A DNA stretch of 23,375 bases, taken from contig DEAW01000217.1 in the NCBI GenBank assembly GCA_002348315.1, positions 1-23,375 of the forward strand. Direction: 5' to 3'. The translations under genes and the position numbers were made by a program. Position 1 is the first letter of the stretch. Each line of letters opens with the position of its first letter. This document shows, in pieces, positions 6,774 through 16,381 of the stretch. This DNA comes from Planctomycetaceae bacterium UBA2972. GTDB lineage: Bacteria > Planctomycetota > Planctomycetia > Pirellulales > Pirellulaceae. The notes under the pieces were generated by a model. That model ran no database searches and was not told where the DNA came from. It was given only the letters and a program-made list of their open reading frames with translations.

Positions 6774-9479
6774 TTGTCTAGCGATGAAATCCTTCCTGAA
6801 GACGAAAATCAGGGAGACGATGGTTACACGGATGGAACTCTGATCGACTTACCGATCGAAGACGAGCTCAAAAACAGCTATCTCACTTACGCGATGAGCG
6901 TAATTGTCTCTCGAGCCTTACCAGATGTCCGTGATGGTCTGAAACCGTCACAGAGACGCATTCTGGTGGCTATGAACGACCTTAATCTCTCGCCAGGCTC
7001 TCATCGCGTTAAATGCGCTAAGATCGCCGGAGATACGTCGGGCAACTACCACCCCCATGGTGAAGGCGTCATTTACCCAACACTTGTCCGCATGGCACAG
7101 GAATGGAATATGCGTCATGTCCTGGTGGACAAACAGGGGAACTTCGGATCGATTGCCGGGCTTCCGGCAGCTGCGATGCGATATACAGAAGCTCGCATGT
7201 CATCCGCAGCCAGCCTTATGCTGGAAGACATTAAGCTCGATACCGTTGATTTCACTCCGACCTACGACGAGACCAGAACAGAGCCCACCGTCCTACCAGC
7301 TAAGTTTCCCAACCTTCTGGTTAACGGAACCAGCGGGATTGCCGTGGGAATGGCTACTTCCATCCCTCCCCATAATCTGCGGGAAGTCTGTGATGCTCTA
7401 GTCACGCTGATCGATGAGCCAGAAACACCGATCATGGATTTACTGGAAATCGTGCAAGGACCGGATTTCCCAACTGGCGGAACCATTTGTGGTCGCAGTG
7501 GTATCCGTAAAGGCTATCTGACAGGTCGTGGGACGGTCATCGTCCGTGCCAAAGCATCCATAACGGAATTAGACCGCGGCCGTTCAAGAATTATTGTTTC
7601 TGAGATTCCATTCCAGCAGAACCGGGATCGAGTCGTCGAAAAGATTGCCGGACTAGTCAATGACGGACGAGTCAAAGGGATCTCGGGAATTCGCGATGAA
7701 TCTGACCTAAAAGAACCGGTCCGGATCGTGATCGACATCAAGCGTGACGAAAACCCTGACGTCGTACTCAACCTACTGTATAAGTACTCCAACCTACAGG
7801 AAACGATCTCCATCATCCTGCTGGCACTAGTCGACGGTAAGCCCCGTACGCTCAATCTCAAGGAGATGCTTGAGGAATATATCCGTCATCGCGTCGAAGT
7901 GATTCGTCGTCGCACTCAGTTCCTACTGGCAAAAGCACGACGGCGAAAGCATGTTGTCGAAGGGCAGTTGCTGGCCTTGGCAGACATCGACAAGATCATC
8001 AAGATTATCCGTGATTCCTCCAGTCATGCCGAAGCAAAAACCAGCCTGATGGGTTTTGAATGCCCTGCTCCGATGTTGAAACGAGCATTAGGCGATACCG
8101 GATTCGAACAATTCCAAATTGAACGTGGAGAAGCTGACGTTTATCACCTCACCGCGGTACAGGCCGACGCCATTCTAAGAATGACGTTGGGGCAGTTGGT
8201 CAATCTTGAACAGGCGAAGCTGGGCGACGAGCACGGCAAATTGCTCAATGAGATCAGTGGCTATTTGGAGATTCTTGGAGATCGCCAAAACATTCTTAAC
8301 ATCATCAAAGATGACTTAACCACCATTCGTAACAAGCATGGCGATGATCGACGTACTGAGATATCCAATCTGGAACTTGGCAACGTCAACATGGACGATC
8401 TGATCACAGAAGAAACCATGGTCGTGTCGATCAGCCATCGAGGCTACATCAAGCGTATTCCGTCGAGCACCTATAAAGCTCAACGTCGTGGTGGCAAAGG
8501 CCTTAAGGGTGCCACCGTGGAAGAAGAAGATCCAATTCAACATCTCTTCGTGGCCAGTACTCACGCTTACCTGCTCTTTTTCACCACCAAAGGAAAAGTC
8601 TACTGGCAAAAAGTCTATGACATCCCAGAACTCGGTCGAGGGAGTAAGGGACGAGCCGTCATCAATCTTCTCAATTTGGACGAAGGCGAGAAGATTCTCG
8701 ACTGTATCCCCGTGCGAGATTTCAAATTGGAAGATCACTACCTAGCGATGGCAACTCGTCGCGGGCTGGTCAAAAAGACCGATCTCTCCTCTTACAGCCG
8801 GCCAAAGAAAGGTGGAATCATCGCAATCAAACTCAAAGATGATGATGAGTTAGTCGATGTCGCTCTCGTGAAACCCGGCGACGAAATCGTACTTTCTACA
8901 GCCGAAGGGATGGCGATTCGCTTCGCTCAGGAAGACGCCCGACCGATGGGACGCAACACTTCCGGTGTCAAAGGTATCAATATTCAGGACGGCGATGCCT
9001 TAGTCGGGATGGTCGTTGCCGATCCAACCGCCGACTTATTGACCATTTGTGAAAATGGTTATGGAAAACGAACTCCGTTTGGACCGAATCGTGATGACGT
9101 CGATGGCAGTGAGTCATCCAGCAAGGTCTACCGCACTCAGAATCGAGGCGGAAAAGGGCTGCGTGATATCAAAGCGACTGATCGTAACGGAAAGGTCGTG
9201 GACATTGTTCGTGTCGATGACGAAGATGAAGTTCTGATGATGACCAAGGGCGGTAAGATCCAGCGAATCCGCGCTGTCGAAATCAGTGTCGTTGGTCGTA
9301 ACACGCAAGGTGTTCGCGTCATGAAGACTGACGATGATCAAATTGCAGCGGTGGTGCGAATTCCTCCCGAGGAAATCACTGAAGAAGATGAAGCTGCCGC
9401 GGCTGAACCAGCGGCTGACGCTCAGGAAGTTTCTGATGCACCAGAAGAGAACTCCGCTGAAGAATCCTCGGAAGAATAA
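6774..9479 (+). CDS. gyrA: DNA gyrase subunit A
   Basis: GyrA is the breakage-reunion subunit of gyrase, which introduces negative supercoils. The 901-residue protein starts at TTG. The N-terminal core has LTYAMSVIVSRALPDVRDGLKP (37-58) and the active-site Tyr137 in AAAMRYTEARM. The C-terminal DNA-wrapping domain has the GyrA box QRRGGKG (570-576), which separates gyrase from topoisomerase IV, and a related QNRGGKG at 789-795. The last 40 residues form a very acidic Glu/Ala tail, similar in kind to the acidic tail that tunes supercoiling in E. coli GyrA. At the quinolone-determining positions the sequence is HPHGEGVIYPT (93-103). E. coli Ser83 and Asp87 correspond to Gly98 and Pro102. gyrB is not adjacent. 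gmd follows after 35 bp. Confidence 0.96.
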   Translation: MSSDEILPEDENQGDDGYTDGTLIDLPIEDELKNSYLTYAMSVIVSRALPDVRDGLKPSQRRILVAMNDLNLSPGSHRVKCAKIAGDTSGNYHPHGEGVIYPTLVRMAQEWNMRHVLVDKQGNFGSIAGLPAAAMRYTEARMSSAASLMLEDIKLDTVDFTPTYDETRTEPTVLPAKFPNLLVNGTSGIAVGMATSIPPHNLREVCDALVTLIDEPETPIMDLLEIVQGPDFPTGGTICGRSGIRKGYLTGRGTVIVRAKASITELDRGRSRIIVSEIPFQQNRDRVVEKIAGLVNDGRVKGISGIRDESDLKEPVRIVIDIKRDENPDVVLNLLYKYSNLQETISIILLALVDGKPRTLNLKEMLEEYIRHRVEVIRRRTQFLLAKARRRKHVVEGQLLALADIDKIIKIIRDSSSHAEAKTSLMGFECPAPMLKRALGDTGFEQFQIERGEADVYHLTAVQADAILRMTLGQLVNLEQAKLGDEHGKLLNEISGYLEILGDRQNILNIIKDDLTTIRNKHGDDRRTEISNLELGNVNMDDLITEETMVVSISHRGYIKRIPSSTYKAQRRGGKGLKGATVEEEDPIQHLFVASTHAYLLFFTTKGKVYWQKVYDIPELGRGSKGRAVINLLNLDEGEKILDCIPVRDFKLEDHYLAMATRRGLVKKTDLSSYSRPKKGGIIAIKLKDDDELVDVALVKPGDEIVLSTAEGMAIRFAQEDARPMGRNTSGVKGINIQDGDALVGMVVADPTADLLTICENGYGKRTPFGPNRDDVDGSESSSKVYRTQNRGGKGLRDIKATDRNGKVVDIVRVDDEDEVLMMTKGGKIQRIRAVEISVVGRNTQGVRVMKTDDDQIAAVVRIPPEEITEEDEAAAAEPAADAQEVSDAPEENSAEESSEE

Positions 9480-9514
9480 CCAACGTAACTTCGTTAACCT
9501 TCGAGAAAAATGGC

Positions 9515-10495
9515 ATGTCGCGTACGGCTCTGATTACCGGAATTACAGGTCAGGACGGCGCTTATCTAGCAAAGCTCTTGCTGGATAAGGGTTATCAGGT
9601 CCATGGCATGATGCGCCGCAGCAGTACAGAAACCCTGGAAAGAATTACGGACATCCGCGAGGACATCGAAATCCATCAGGGAGATCTGCTTGATCAGCTT
9701 TCTCTAGTGCGATTACTGGAAGAAACGCAACCGACGGAATTGTATAACCTGGCAGCTCAAAGTTTTGTGCCTACAAGTTGGTCTCAACCCATTCTGACCG
9801 GCGAAACGACGGGCTTGGGTGTGACTCGAATTCTGGAGGCGATTCGTCAGGTGAACCCGGCGATTCGCATGTATCAGGCCAGCAGTAGCGAGATGTTTGG
9901 CAAGGTGCAGGAAACTCCACAAACCGAAAGTACTCCGTTCTATCCACGCAGTCCTTACGGTGTTGCTAAAGTCTACGGTTACTGGATCACTATTAACTAT
10001 CGAGAAAGCTATGACTTATTCGCTAGTAACGGGATCCTCTTCAATCATGAGTCACCGCTGCGAGGTTTGGAGTTCGTCACACGGAAAATCACTGACGGTG
10101 TCGCCAGAATCAAACTAGGTGTGCAAGACAAATTGCTGCTGGGTAATCTCGAGGCAAAACGCGATTGGGGATTTGCCGGTGATTTCGTCAACGCCATGTG
10201 GCTGATGCTTCAAGCTGATAAACCTGATGACTATGTTGTTGCCACCGGAGAGCAACATTCTGTAAGAGAATTCTGTGAAATCGCATTCGATACAGTCGGT
10301 CTCAAACTGGAAGATTACGTAGGCGTCGATCCACGGTTTTATCGCCCCGCCGAAGTTGAGACGCTGCTTGGTGATCCCACCAAAGCAAGAACTGAGCTGG
10401 GCTGGGAACCTGAAATCTCTTTCGAGCAGTTAGTCACGATGATGGTGGAAGAAGACCTCCAACGGATCGAACGAGAAATCAAGATCGGTAGTTAA
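9515..10495 (+). CDS. gmd: GDP-mannose 4,6-dehydratase
   Basis: Gmd is an NADP-dependent extended short-chain dehydrogenase that converts GDP-D-mannose to GDP-4-keto-6-deoxy-D-mannose, the precursor of GDP-D-rhamnose, GDP-L-fucose and related surface sugars. The 326-residue protein has the Rossmann motif TGITGQDGAYLAK (8-20), a YNLAAQSFV segment, QASSSEMFG (121-129; Ser124 and Glu126 fit the E. coli Thr132 and Glu134 positions), and PRSPYGVAK with Tyr148 and Lys152 in the YxxxK pair. The conserved FNHESPLRG and NLEAKRDWGFAGDFV segments follow. The start ATG at 9515 has GAGAAA upstream. It is followed 18 bp later by a reductase-like gene that probably uses its product. Confidence 0.94.
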   Translation: MSRTALITGITGQDGAYLAKLLLDKGYQVHGMMRRSSTETLERITDIREDIEIHQGDLLDQLSLVRLLEETQPTELYNLAAQSFVPTSWSQPILTGETTGLGVTRILEAIRQVNPAIRMYQASSSEMFGKVQETPQTESTPFYPRSPYGVAKVYGYWITINYRESYDLFASNGILFNHESPLRGLEFVTRKITDGVARIKLGVQDKLLLGNLEAKRDWGFAGDFVNAMWLMLQADKPDDYVVATGEQHSVREFCEIAFDTVGLKLEDYVGVDPRFYRPAEVETLLGDPTKARTELGWEPEISFEQLVTMMVEEDLQRIEREIKIGS

Positions 10496-10513
10496 GATAA
10501 CAGGAACGGTATA

Positions 10514-11437
10514 GTGCGTGCGGTCGTCACAGGGGCAAATGGTTTCGTTGCAAGCCACCTCATCGGTCATCTGCTAGACTGCGGCGATACGGTTCTGGCG
10601 TTGACGCGAACGAATCACTGCCGACTGGATTTATCCGAACAACTCACAACCGGAGTGTGGGATATTACGCAGCCGGCCTCGATCGGTATTACACAACAAA
10701 TTGCTGAGTTCAATCCGGACGTCGTTTACCATCTTGCCGCAATTAGTGTTCGCTCGCGATGTGGAGATAAAGAGCCGTCTGCAGAGGCCATTCAGGTCAA
10801 CATTAATGGTACGCGGCATGTAGCCGAATGTTGTCTTCGATTACCATCGGTTCCAAGACTCCTCTTTACCAGCAGTGTCTATGTCTACGGATCTCGGTAC
10901 AGCCAACTCACCCAGGTCGCTGAAGATCATCCATTAACGCCTGACAATGGATACGGCAAAAGTAAACTTCTGGCAGAACAGTCGTTGCTGGACTTACAGG
11001 ATCGTTTACCCGTCGTCATTGCTCGCAGTTTCCAGCACACAGGTCCCGGACAAACCGGCTCGCTACTGATCCCCGAATGGCATGACAAGTTACAGTCTGC
11101 TGAGTCGCCACTCGAAGTCTACAATCTCAATACCTGGATCGATTATTCGGATGCTCGTGACGTCGCTCAGGCCTACCATATCCTGGCCACCGAAGGTGAA
11201 GCCGGGCAAATTTATAACGTTGGCAGTGGGCGAGCAATCCGATCCGGCGCGATCTTTGACACCCTACAGAAACTATTGTCGATCAACAAATCTGTGATCG
11301 AAAGCAAACCGGGCGAGAATTTTCTACCGATCGCCAACATCAACAAGATCCTAAGTAGTACGTCCTGGCTACCAACTCATGATATGGACAGTACGCTGCG
11401 AGATTTTGTTGAAGACCGACGCAGTGAAAGTGCTTAG
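10514..11437 (+). CDS. rmd: NAD-dependent epimerase/dehydratase, probably GDP-6-deoxy-D-mannose reductase
   Basis: This 307-residue extended SDR starts at GTG, with AGGAA (10502-10506) 7 nt upstream. The nucleotide motif is TGANGFVASHL (6-16), with Ala13 in place of the usual third Gly. Catalytic candidates are Ser121/Ser122, Tyr148 and Lys152. The segment ARSFQHTGPGQTGSLL resembles the FNHTGPGQ signature of RMD-type reductases, followed by NLNTWIDYSDARDVAQAY and YNVGSGRAIR, both typical of that group. With gmd immediately upstream, the likely product is GDP-D-rhamnose. Reduction to another 6-deoxyhexose is possible. GDP-fucose synthase is less likely, since its typical signature is absent. 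The stop at 11437 lies 2 nt from the next start. Confidence 0.75.
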   Translation: MRAVVTGANGFVASHLIGHLLDCGDTVLALTRTNHCRLDLSEQLTTGVWDITQPASIGITQQIAEFNPDVVYHLAAISVRSRCGDKEPSAEAIQVNINGTRHVAECCLRLPSVPRLLFTSSVYVYGSRYSQLTQVAEDHPLTPDNGYGKSKLLAEQSLLDLQDRLPVVIARSFQHTGPGQTGSLLIPEWHDKLQSAESPLEVYNLNTWIDYSDARDVAQAYHILATEGEAGQIYNVGSGRAIRSGAIFDTLQKLLSINKSVIESKPGENFLPIANINKILSSTSWLPTHDMDSTLRDFVEDRRSESA

Positions 11438-11439
11438 TG

Positions 11440-12153
11440 ATGTGTGGTCGATTTACCTTACAAACGTCTCTCAACACGCTGGGCGAACATTTCTTGTTTG
11501 ATGTACCTGCTGACATCACTCTGGCACCTAAATACAACATCGCCCCGACCCACACAATCGCCACGTTGATCTGGAATCATGGTCAAAGACATTATGGTCG
11601 CATGCACTGGGGACTCATTCCTCGATGGGCCAAAGACAATACAATGGCTGGAAAGATGATCAATGCCCGCAGTGAAACCATTCGCGAAAAGCCTTCATTT
11701 CGCGATGCCTTTCAACGTCAACGCTGCCTGATCCTGGCTGACGGTTACTACGAGTGGAAGCCTGATGGCTCTTCCAGACAACCCGTGTATATCCACCATC
11801 AGGACCATACTCCCTTCGCCTTTGCCGGCCTCTGGGAAACCTGGACTCCACCTCAGGCTCCACCAGACACTGCTCCCTGGTGGACCACGTCGATCATTAC
11901 CACCGATGCCAACGAACGTACGAAAAACATTCACCATCGCATGCCTGTTATTTTGGCACCGTCAGACTACGACACCTGGCTCAATCCACAAACAAATGAC
12001 CTCGACTATCTACACCGATTACTGGTCACACCTAATAGTCTAAATCAGATGGACGAATTTACCATCACACCGGTTTCAACTCGAGTTAACCGTGTTAAGA
12101 ACGACGACCCGGAGTGCATTCAACCCGCCTCTACTCAGCAGGAGTTGTTCTAA
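11440..12153 (+). CDS. SRAP (HMCES/YedK-type) abasic-site-processing protein
   Basis: SRAP proteins crosslink through Cys2 to abasic sites in single-stranded DNA, shielding them. I choose the ATG at 11440 over the in-frame GTG at 11437 because the mature protein must expose Cys2 (MCGRFTL) after Met removal. The 237-residue protein keeps the key residues: Cys2, Asn75 in MINARSET, Glu105 in DGYYEWK and His165 in IHHRMP. Asn75 and Glu105 fall at the same numbers as in E. coli YedK. The WGLIPRWAKD motif (57-66) is also present. It follows the reductase gene with a 2-nt gap, so it is probably co-transcribed with gyrA-gmd-rmd despite the unrelated role. Its 3' end overlaps the convergent cytochrome gene by 23 bp. 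Confidence 0.92.
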   Translation: MCGRFTLQTSLNTLGEHFLFDVPADITLAPKYNIAPTHTIATLIWNHGQRHYGRMHWGLIPRWAKDNTMAGKMINARSETIREKPSFRDAFQRQRCLILADGYYEWKPDGSSRQPVYIHHQDHTPFAFAGLWETWTPPQAPPDTAPWWTTSIITTDANERTKNIHHRMPVILAPSDYDTWLNPQTNDLDYLHRLLVTPNSLNQMDEFTITPVSTRVNRVKNDDPECIQPASTQQELF

Positions 12154-15100
12154 GCGTATAGTACGCTTCAGCCGGAAAGAACGTGCTGTCATCGGCATTC
12201 AGATTTCGAATGCGGATATCGTAAACAAATCCTGCTCGCAACGCTTCCACTGTTAATCTGACCGAATGTCGATCTTCTGCAAGCTTAACCGCTGTAAGTC
12301 GATCTGTACGTCGTTGCTGGTCCGAGCCTCCATAAGACGTCGTGGAGACACGCGTCGCGGATTGCACTGAATAGTTTTCCAAATTCAGTGCTCGCTGAGC
12401 GTCTACCGGGGCTGTAAATAGGATTTCAAACCCGTCCTGAAGTGCTTTCACTTCAGCGATTCCGGCAGGTAGTTTGGCTGTCGCGAAATCCATCTTTGCC
12501 AGCGTACCAATGTTGTTGGCACCTCCCCAGCCACTATCACGGATGGAAGCAACATATAACTCACCTCGAGGTGAAACGGAAACTGCTAAGGGTCCTAGTA
12601 ACGGCTCGCTACCGTCGGGCTGATCAAGTGTCAGTGGATAAGCAGCCCCCTGAATCGTCTCACCCACCCTTTGAAAACTCATCCTAATCAGGCGTCGCGT
12701 ATCGTATTCGCATCCCACCATATGCCCCTCAAAGGGACCAAAGACATTGCCTCCCCGAATTCTACGAACAGCAACAGGGGTTTCTAAGAAACAAATTCCG
12801 TTAACGCTACGTGTCCACGGGTGAGGCATATCAATCGCGGGTGGCGTCAGTTCAGGTCGCGCGTCTCCCATCCGTTCGAGCTTATTGATAAATCCAAAAT
12901 GTTTCCCCGGGAGCACATAATTGATTTCGTTGTAAGGATTGTAATTTCCTTGATTATCCGAAACGTAAAGCTGACCCTGTTGGTTTCGCGCCAATCCCAT
13001 CGGGAAGCGATGACCTTCGGTATGCACCTTAACTTCAAACAGATAAGGGTTATTCACCGTAGGTTGACGCGGAGTTAAATGTAAAATCACCCCTCTCCAT
13101 TTTGCGGCAGCCTGACTGCGATCATCCTGCTGACATGCCGTTGTAATGAAATAGCCTCCCTTTCCATCACTGACAGGACCGACGGCCCAGTCATGATAGT
13201 CTGCGGTATGCCCCCACCCGGCAGCAACCGTTTGGACACGCTCATAAACGCCGTCCTGGTTTTCATCAAACATTCTCAATAGGGCATATTTATTGATAAC
13301 ATCGATATAATTCTTTCCTGCATGGACTCCATAAGGCGCCGCTAATTCGTGGAGCTCGTTTTGGAGCTGATCCTCCATCCCGTCGCTATCGGTATCCCTG
13401 GCACTCCACACACGCCCCTTCAGCGAAGTAATCCATAACGTACCATCATCATCCCAATCAATTCCTGTCGGCATGAATTCGTCAAAAAACGGAAGGCGTG
13501 TTGTGGTAATACCCGGAATGACATTTAATGTCGCTGCTTCAGGTGGAGCGAGCTGAACATCCAGTGGAGGAAATCGATCCACTTCCAAATTGCTAAGGAA
13601 TTGCATCTTCAATTCCGGTTGCTGACTGATCACGGCAAAATAGGAATCCTCAACAACGATAGGTTCCGCAGTAACTTCTACCCATCGCCTGCCATGCTGA
13701 CCTGATACGGAAAGAAAATGCTGGCTCTCATCGACATGGTGTTCGAGTGCACTCGGGCCAATACCAATCAAGGGCTTTACCCCGGGAGGTAATTGCTCAA
13801 ATTGGATCACTCGCTCGATACCAGCTCGGGCATGATTTAATTCACCTTCCCAGATTTCCCGATACAGTTGCACGACACGAATCCAGTGCGTCTTTCCTTC
13901 CAATACAAATTGAAAACGTTGACTAACTCGCAGTCCGTTTTCCAATTGTTCCCAACTATCTAAAGAGGTGCGAAATTGGCCAACCGTTTGTGGTGGAACT
14001 ATCGTACCGTCGGAGGTCATCAACTGAATATCAGGAACGCCGCGAAATCCTTCCTCCAATTCCAGACCATCCCAACTTTCACCAGCCGTTTCCCACAGCC
14101 AAACCTTTCCCTTCGTCCGTTGACGAGCAAGATCCCCCTGCCACCACCCGAGGAATGTTCCTGCTTCCATATCAAACAGCAGATTATGTCGATTTCTCAG
14201 ACCGAGCAGTGCCGGCTTGATGTATTGCAATTCGCGATGAAAAACCACATCAGTAATAACTTTGGTACCCGAGTCGACGCCTTTGATTCCGGACTGACGT
14301 GCGATTCGCACAGCCCCGGGTGCCGGAGGCTCGAAACCTTCGGTGTTGAGCGTTTCCCAAACAGCCTCGAGTTGGTGTGGCAGGTGATTATCCAAAACGC
14401 CACGTACAGCCAACTGCACCGACGGCATTTCCATCCGCGGAACCATACGAGCGGGATTACTCACCCACCGATTAAACCAGATCTTGCGAATACGCTGATT
14501 GAGCAGCGAAAGATCCGGCCCCTTGGCATTCAGTGGAGCTTTCGGCGGAACAACACTGCCAACCTGATGGCAACTGGTACATCCAAAGCCATCCGTCGTT
14601 ACCAATCGACTTCCTGCCTGATGAAGTTCTTCCTCCGCAGGTCGTGGTTTCACCGATCCGACGGTCCTCTGACGATGCAACTCAATCAACGCATCATCCA
14701 CTCGGTCTTTCTCCACGAACCATGCAGTCAATGCTTTTAATTGCTCGTCATCAAAACCGAATTGAGGCATTCTTACATGCAGCCACGGTCGACGCACCGA
14801 GGCTTTTCTGGCAATCGCACCGGCAATCGCCTGATCATGCATTTTATCACCTACAGAATTGAGTGAAGGTGGCGCCAATGCTGGTTTCAATTCATCTAAT
14901 TCTGTAACCAGGCGGCCAATCCGGTCCAACTGACTGGCAATACCAACAGACTCATTTCTCGCATGACATTGAAAGCAATTATTCTGCCGCACCAATAAAG
15001 CCTGCGTGGTATCGGAATTGGTTGATTTGACTTGGGCAAAAAATTCAGTCAGAGCTGATTTTTCTTCATTCGAGAGTGAATAAGCAGGCCGGTTTTTAGA

Positions 15101-16381
15101 GCGATCCAGTGTTTCCAAACATCCCAACGAATTTTCAAACGTAAGCGGCTGTTTGGTTTCGACAGGTTTGGACTCATGGCAATTTGCACAACCAGCGGCT
15201 TCAACCAAAAGCTTACCCTGTGCCGCTAACGCTTCATCAAACAAGTAGGTATCAATCTGAAGCGTACTACGGGGAGGTTCCAGACTTTTCAAATAGGCGA
15301 TAACGTTGGTCTCTTCTTCCTGAGTCAAACTCACTTTGGGCATGCGATGGTGAGCATTCACCGCCTCAGGATTTTTAAACCACTGCAGCCAGAAGTCATC
15401 CTTCCGCTTCAGTGAAATCGTATCCAGACTTCCCCCATCAAATAACCCGGCTTCACCCAGCGAATCCGCTTGATGGCAAGCCACACATCCGACCGAAGCA
15501 AACACTTTTCTTCCGGCAGCGACATCTCCGGCAGGAAGCAATTCACCAGCAGGTTCCGGATTTTTTGAGTTCTGAAAGAGATAAGCCACTACTGATTTGG
15601 CTTCGTCCTGACTGAATCCAAAATCTGGCATTCGATGGTTACTCTGGTTTTCCTCTCCCTGATGTTTCGTGGCGGTTTGCTGGAGTCGCTCCATCAACCA
15701 GGTCGGCTGGATATAGTCACGGAAGTGGGCCAGTGACGGTGCCGGGCCCAGCGAGTCCTGAACGAACGGAGTTTGATGACAACGAGCACATCGCAATGCG
15801 TGAGCTAATGCTTCGCCGCGACTATATTTGTCTTCGATGGTATCCTGTGTCGCATGAAACAGGAACTGGCCACCAATCGGTTCGAGTCTAAATGAGGGCC
15901 CCTGCCAAAACAGCTTTAATCGTCCTCCGTTTTCCGGAGACTTAAAGGTGATCCGAATTGGATGCCAACCAAACTGCATCTCTAATTCATCGGTCGCAAT
16001 TAACCCAAGAGGTTGCTTTCGCTCTGAATAGGTCTGATCACCAAATTCCAATTGCACCTCACCATCGGCCTGGAGGTATAGTACGTGCTTGCCAACGGAT
16101 TGAAAAAAGACCAAACCTTCCCAAACGGCTTCGAATTGAGTCGTCGCCAACCGTGAATCCGCAGTCTGGTTTTGCCAGTCAAACGACAGCGACCTGTCGA
16201 TACGAGTGAACGAATTTCCTTTCGCGTCCTGATAAACACCCAACAGACCTGAGCGATACTCTTCTGCCAACTCATCAAGAATGTCCTGACGAGGATCAGC
16301 CTGCGCGAACGTTGGTCCAACAGGTTTCCAGAGTAGAGCCAAAACCAAATAGAGAAGGGGAATACGGCGGCGTTGTATCAC
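12131..16381 (-). CDS. Secreted pentahaem cytochrome c / PVC-type beta-propeller protein (1416 aa)
   Basis: A signal peptide (1-27) precedes a beta-sandwich-like segment (about 43-175) that resembles PA14 carbohydrate-binding domains. Five c-type haem sites follow: CARCH (198-202), CVACH (299-303), CANCH (398-402), CFQCH (469-473) and CTSCH (601-605). Met ligands are visible in RMPDFGF (Met251), HRMPKV (Met347), RMPQFGF (Met538) and MEMPS (Met652). The third haem has RPAYSLSNEE where the Met motif is expected. Residues 690-950 are an uncharacterised beta-rich region, 960-1310 a propeller of the PVC membrane-bound dehydrogenase type with two DxDxDG-like calcium loops (DTDSDG, DENQDG), and about 1320-1416 a beta domain. 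The start is GTG at 16381, overlapping the upstream stop as GTGA. Periplasmic electron transfer or oxidation of a sugar-like substrate is inferred. Confidence 0.9.
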   Translation of the reverse strand: MIQRRRIPLLYLVLALLWKPVGPTFAQADPRQDILDELAEEYRSGLLGVYQDAKGNSFTRIDRSLSFDWQNQTADSRLATTQFEAVWEGLVFFQSVGKHVLYLQADGEVQLEFGDQTYSERKQPLGLIATDELEMQFGWHPIRITFKSPENGGRLKLFWQGPSFRLEPIGGQFLFHATQDTIEDKYSRGEALAHALRCARCHQTPFVQDSLGPAPSLAHFRDYIQPTWLMERLQQTATKHQGEENQSNHRMPDFGFSQDEAKSVVAYLFQNSKNPEPAGELLPAGDVAAGRKVFASVGCVACHQADSLGEAGLFDGGSLDTISLKRKDDFWLQWFKNPEAVNAHHRMPKVSLTQEEETNVIAYLKSLEPPRSTLQIDTYLFDEALAAQGKLLVEAAGCANCHESKPVETKQPLTFENSLGCLETLDRSKNRPAYSLSNEEKSALTEFFAQVKSTNSDTTQALLVRQNNCFQCHARNESVGIASQLDRIGRLVTELDELKPALAPPSLNSVGDKMHDQAIAGAIARKASVRRPWLHVRMPQFGFDDEQLKALTAWFVEKDRVDDALIELHRQRTVGSVKPRPAEEELHQAGSRLVTTDGFGCTSCHQVGSVVPPKAPLNAKGPDLSLLNQRIRKIWFNRWVSNPARMVPRMEMPSVQLAVRGVLDNHLPHQLEAVWETLNTEGFEPPAPGAVRIARQSGIKGVDSGTKVITDVVFHRELQYIKPALLGLRNRHNLLFDMEAGTFLGWWQGDLARQRTKGKVWLWETAGESWDGLELEEGFRGVPDIQLMTSDGTIVPPQTVGQFRTSLDSWEQLENGLRVSQRFQFVLEGKTHWIRVVQLYREIWEGELNHARAGIERVIQFEQLPPGVKPLIGIGPSALEHHVDESQHFLSVSGQHGRRWVEVTAEPIVVEDSYFAVISQQPELKMQFLSNLEVDRFPPLDVQLAPPEAATLNVIPGITTTRLPFFDEFMPTGIDWDDDGTLWITSLKGRVWSARDTDSDGMEDQLQNELHELAAPYGVHAGKNYIDVINKYALLRMFDENQDGVYERVQTVAAGWGHTADYHDWAVGPVSDGKGGYFITTACQQDDRSQAAAKWRGVILHLTPRQPTVNNPYLFEVKVHTEGHRFPMGLARNQQGQLYVSDNQGNYNPYNEINYVLPGKHFGFINKLERMGDARPELTPPAIDMPHPWTRSVNGICFLETPVAVRRIRGGNVFGPFEGHMVGCEYDTRRLIRMSFQRVGETIQGAAYPLTLDQPDGSEPLLGPLAVSVSPRGELYVASIRDSGWGGANNIGTLAKMDFATAKLPAGIAEVKALQDGFEILFTAPVDAQRALNLENYSVQSATRVSTTSYGGSDQQRRTDRLTAVKLAEDRHSVRLTVEALRAGFVYDIRIRNLNADDSTFFPAEAYYTLRTTPAE

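Noticed and set aside
6640..6843. A 67-codon frame upstream of and into gyrA
   Set aside because: It starts before the predicted promoter's -10 element, overlaps gyrA out of frame and has no conserved-looking features.
13976..14740. A 254-codon + strand frame inside the large cytochrome gene
   Set aside because: It is antisense to conserved haem and beta-rich coding sequence, with no family motif and no ribosome site. A shadow of the real gene.
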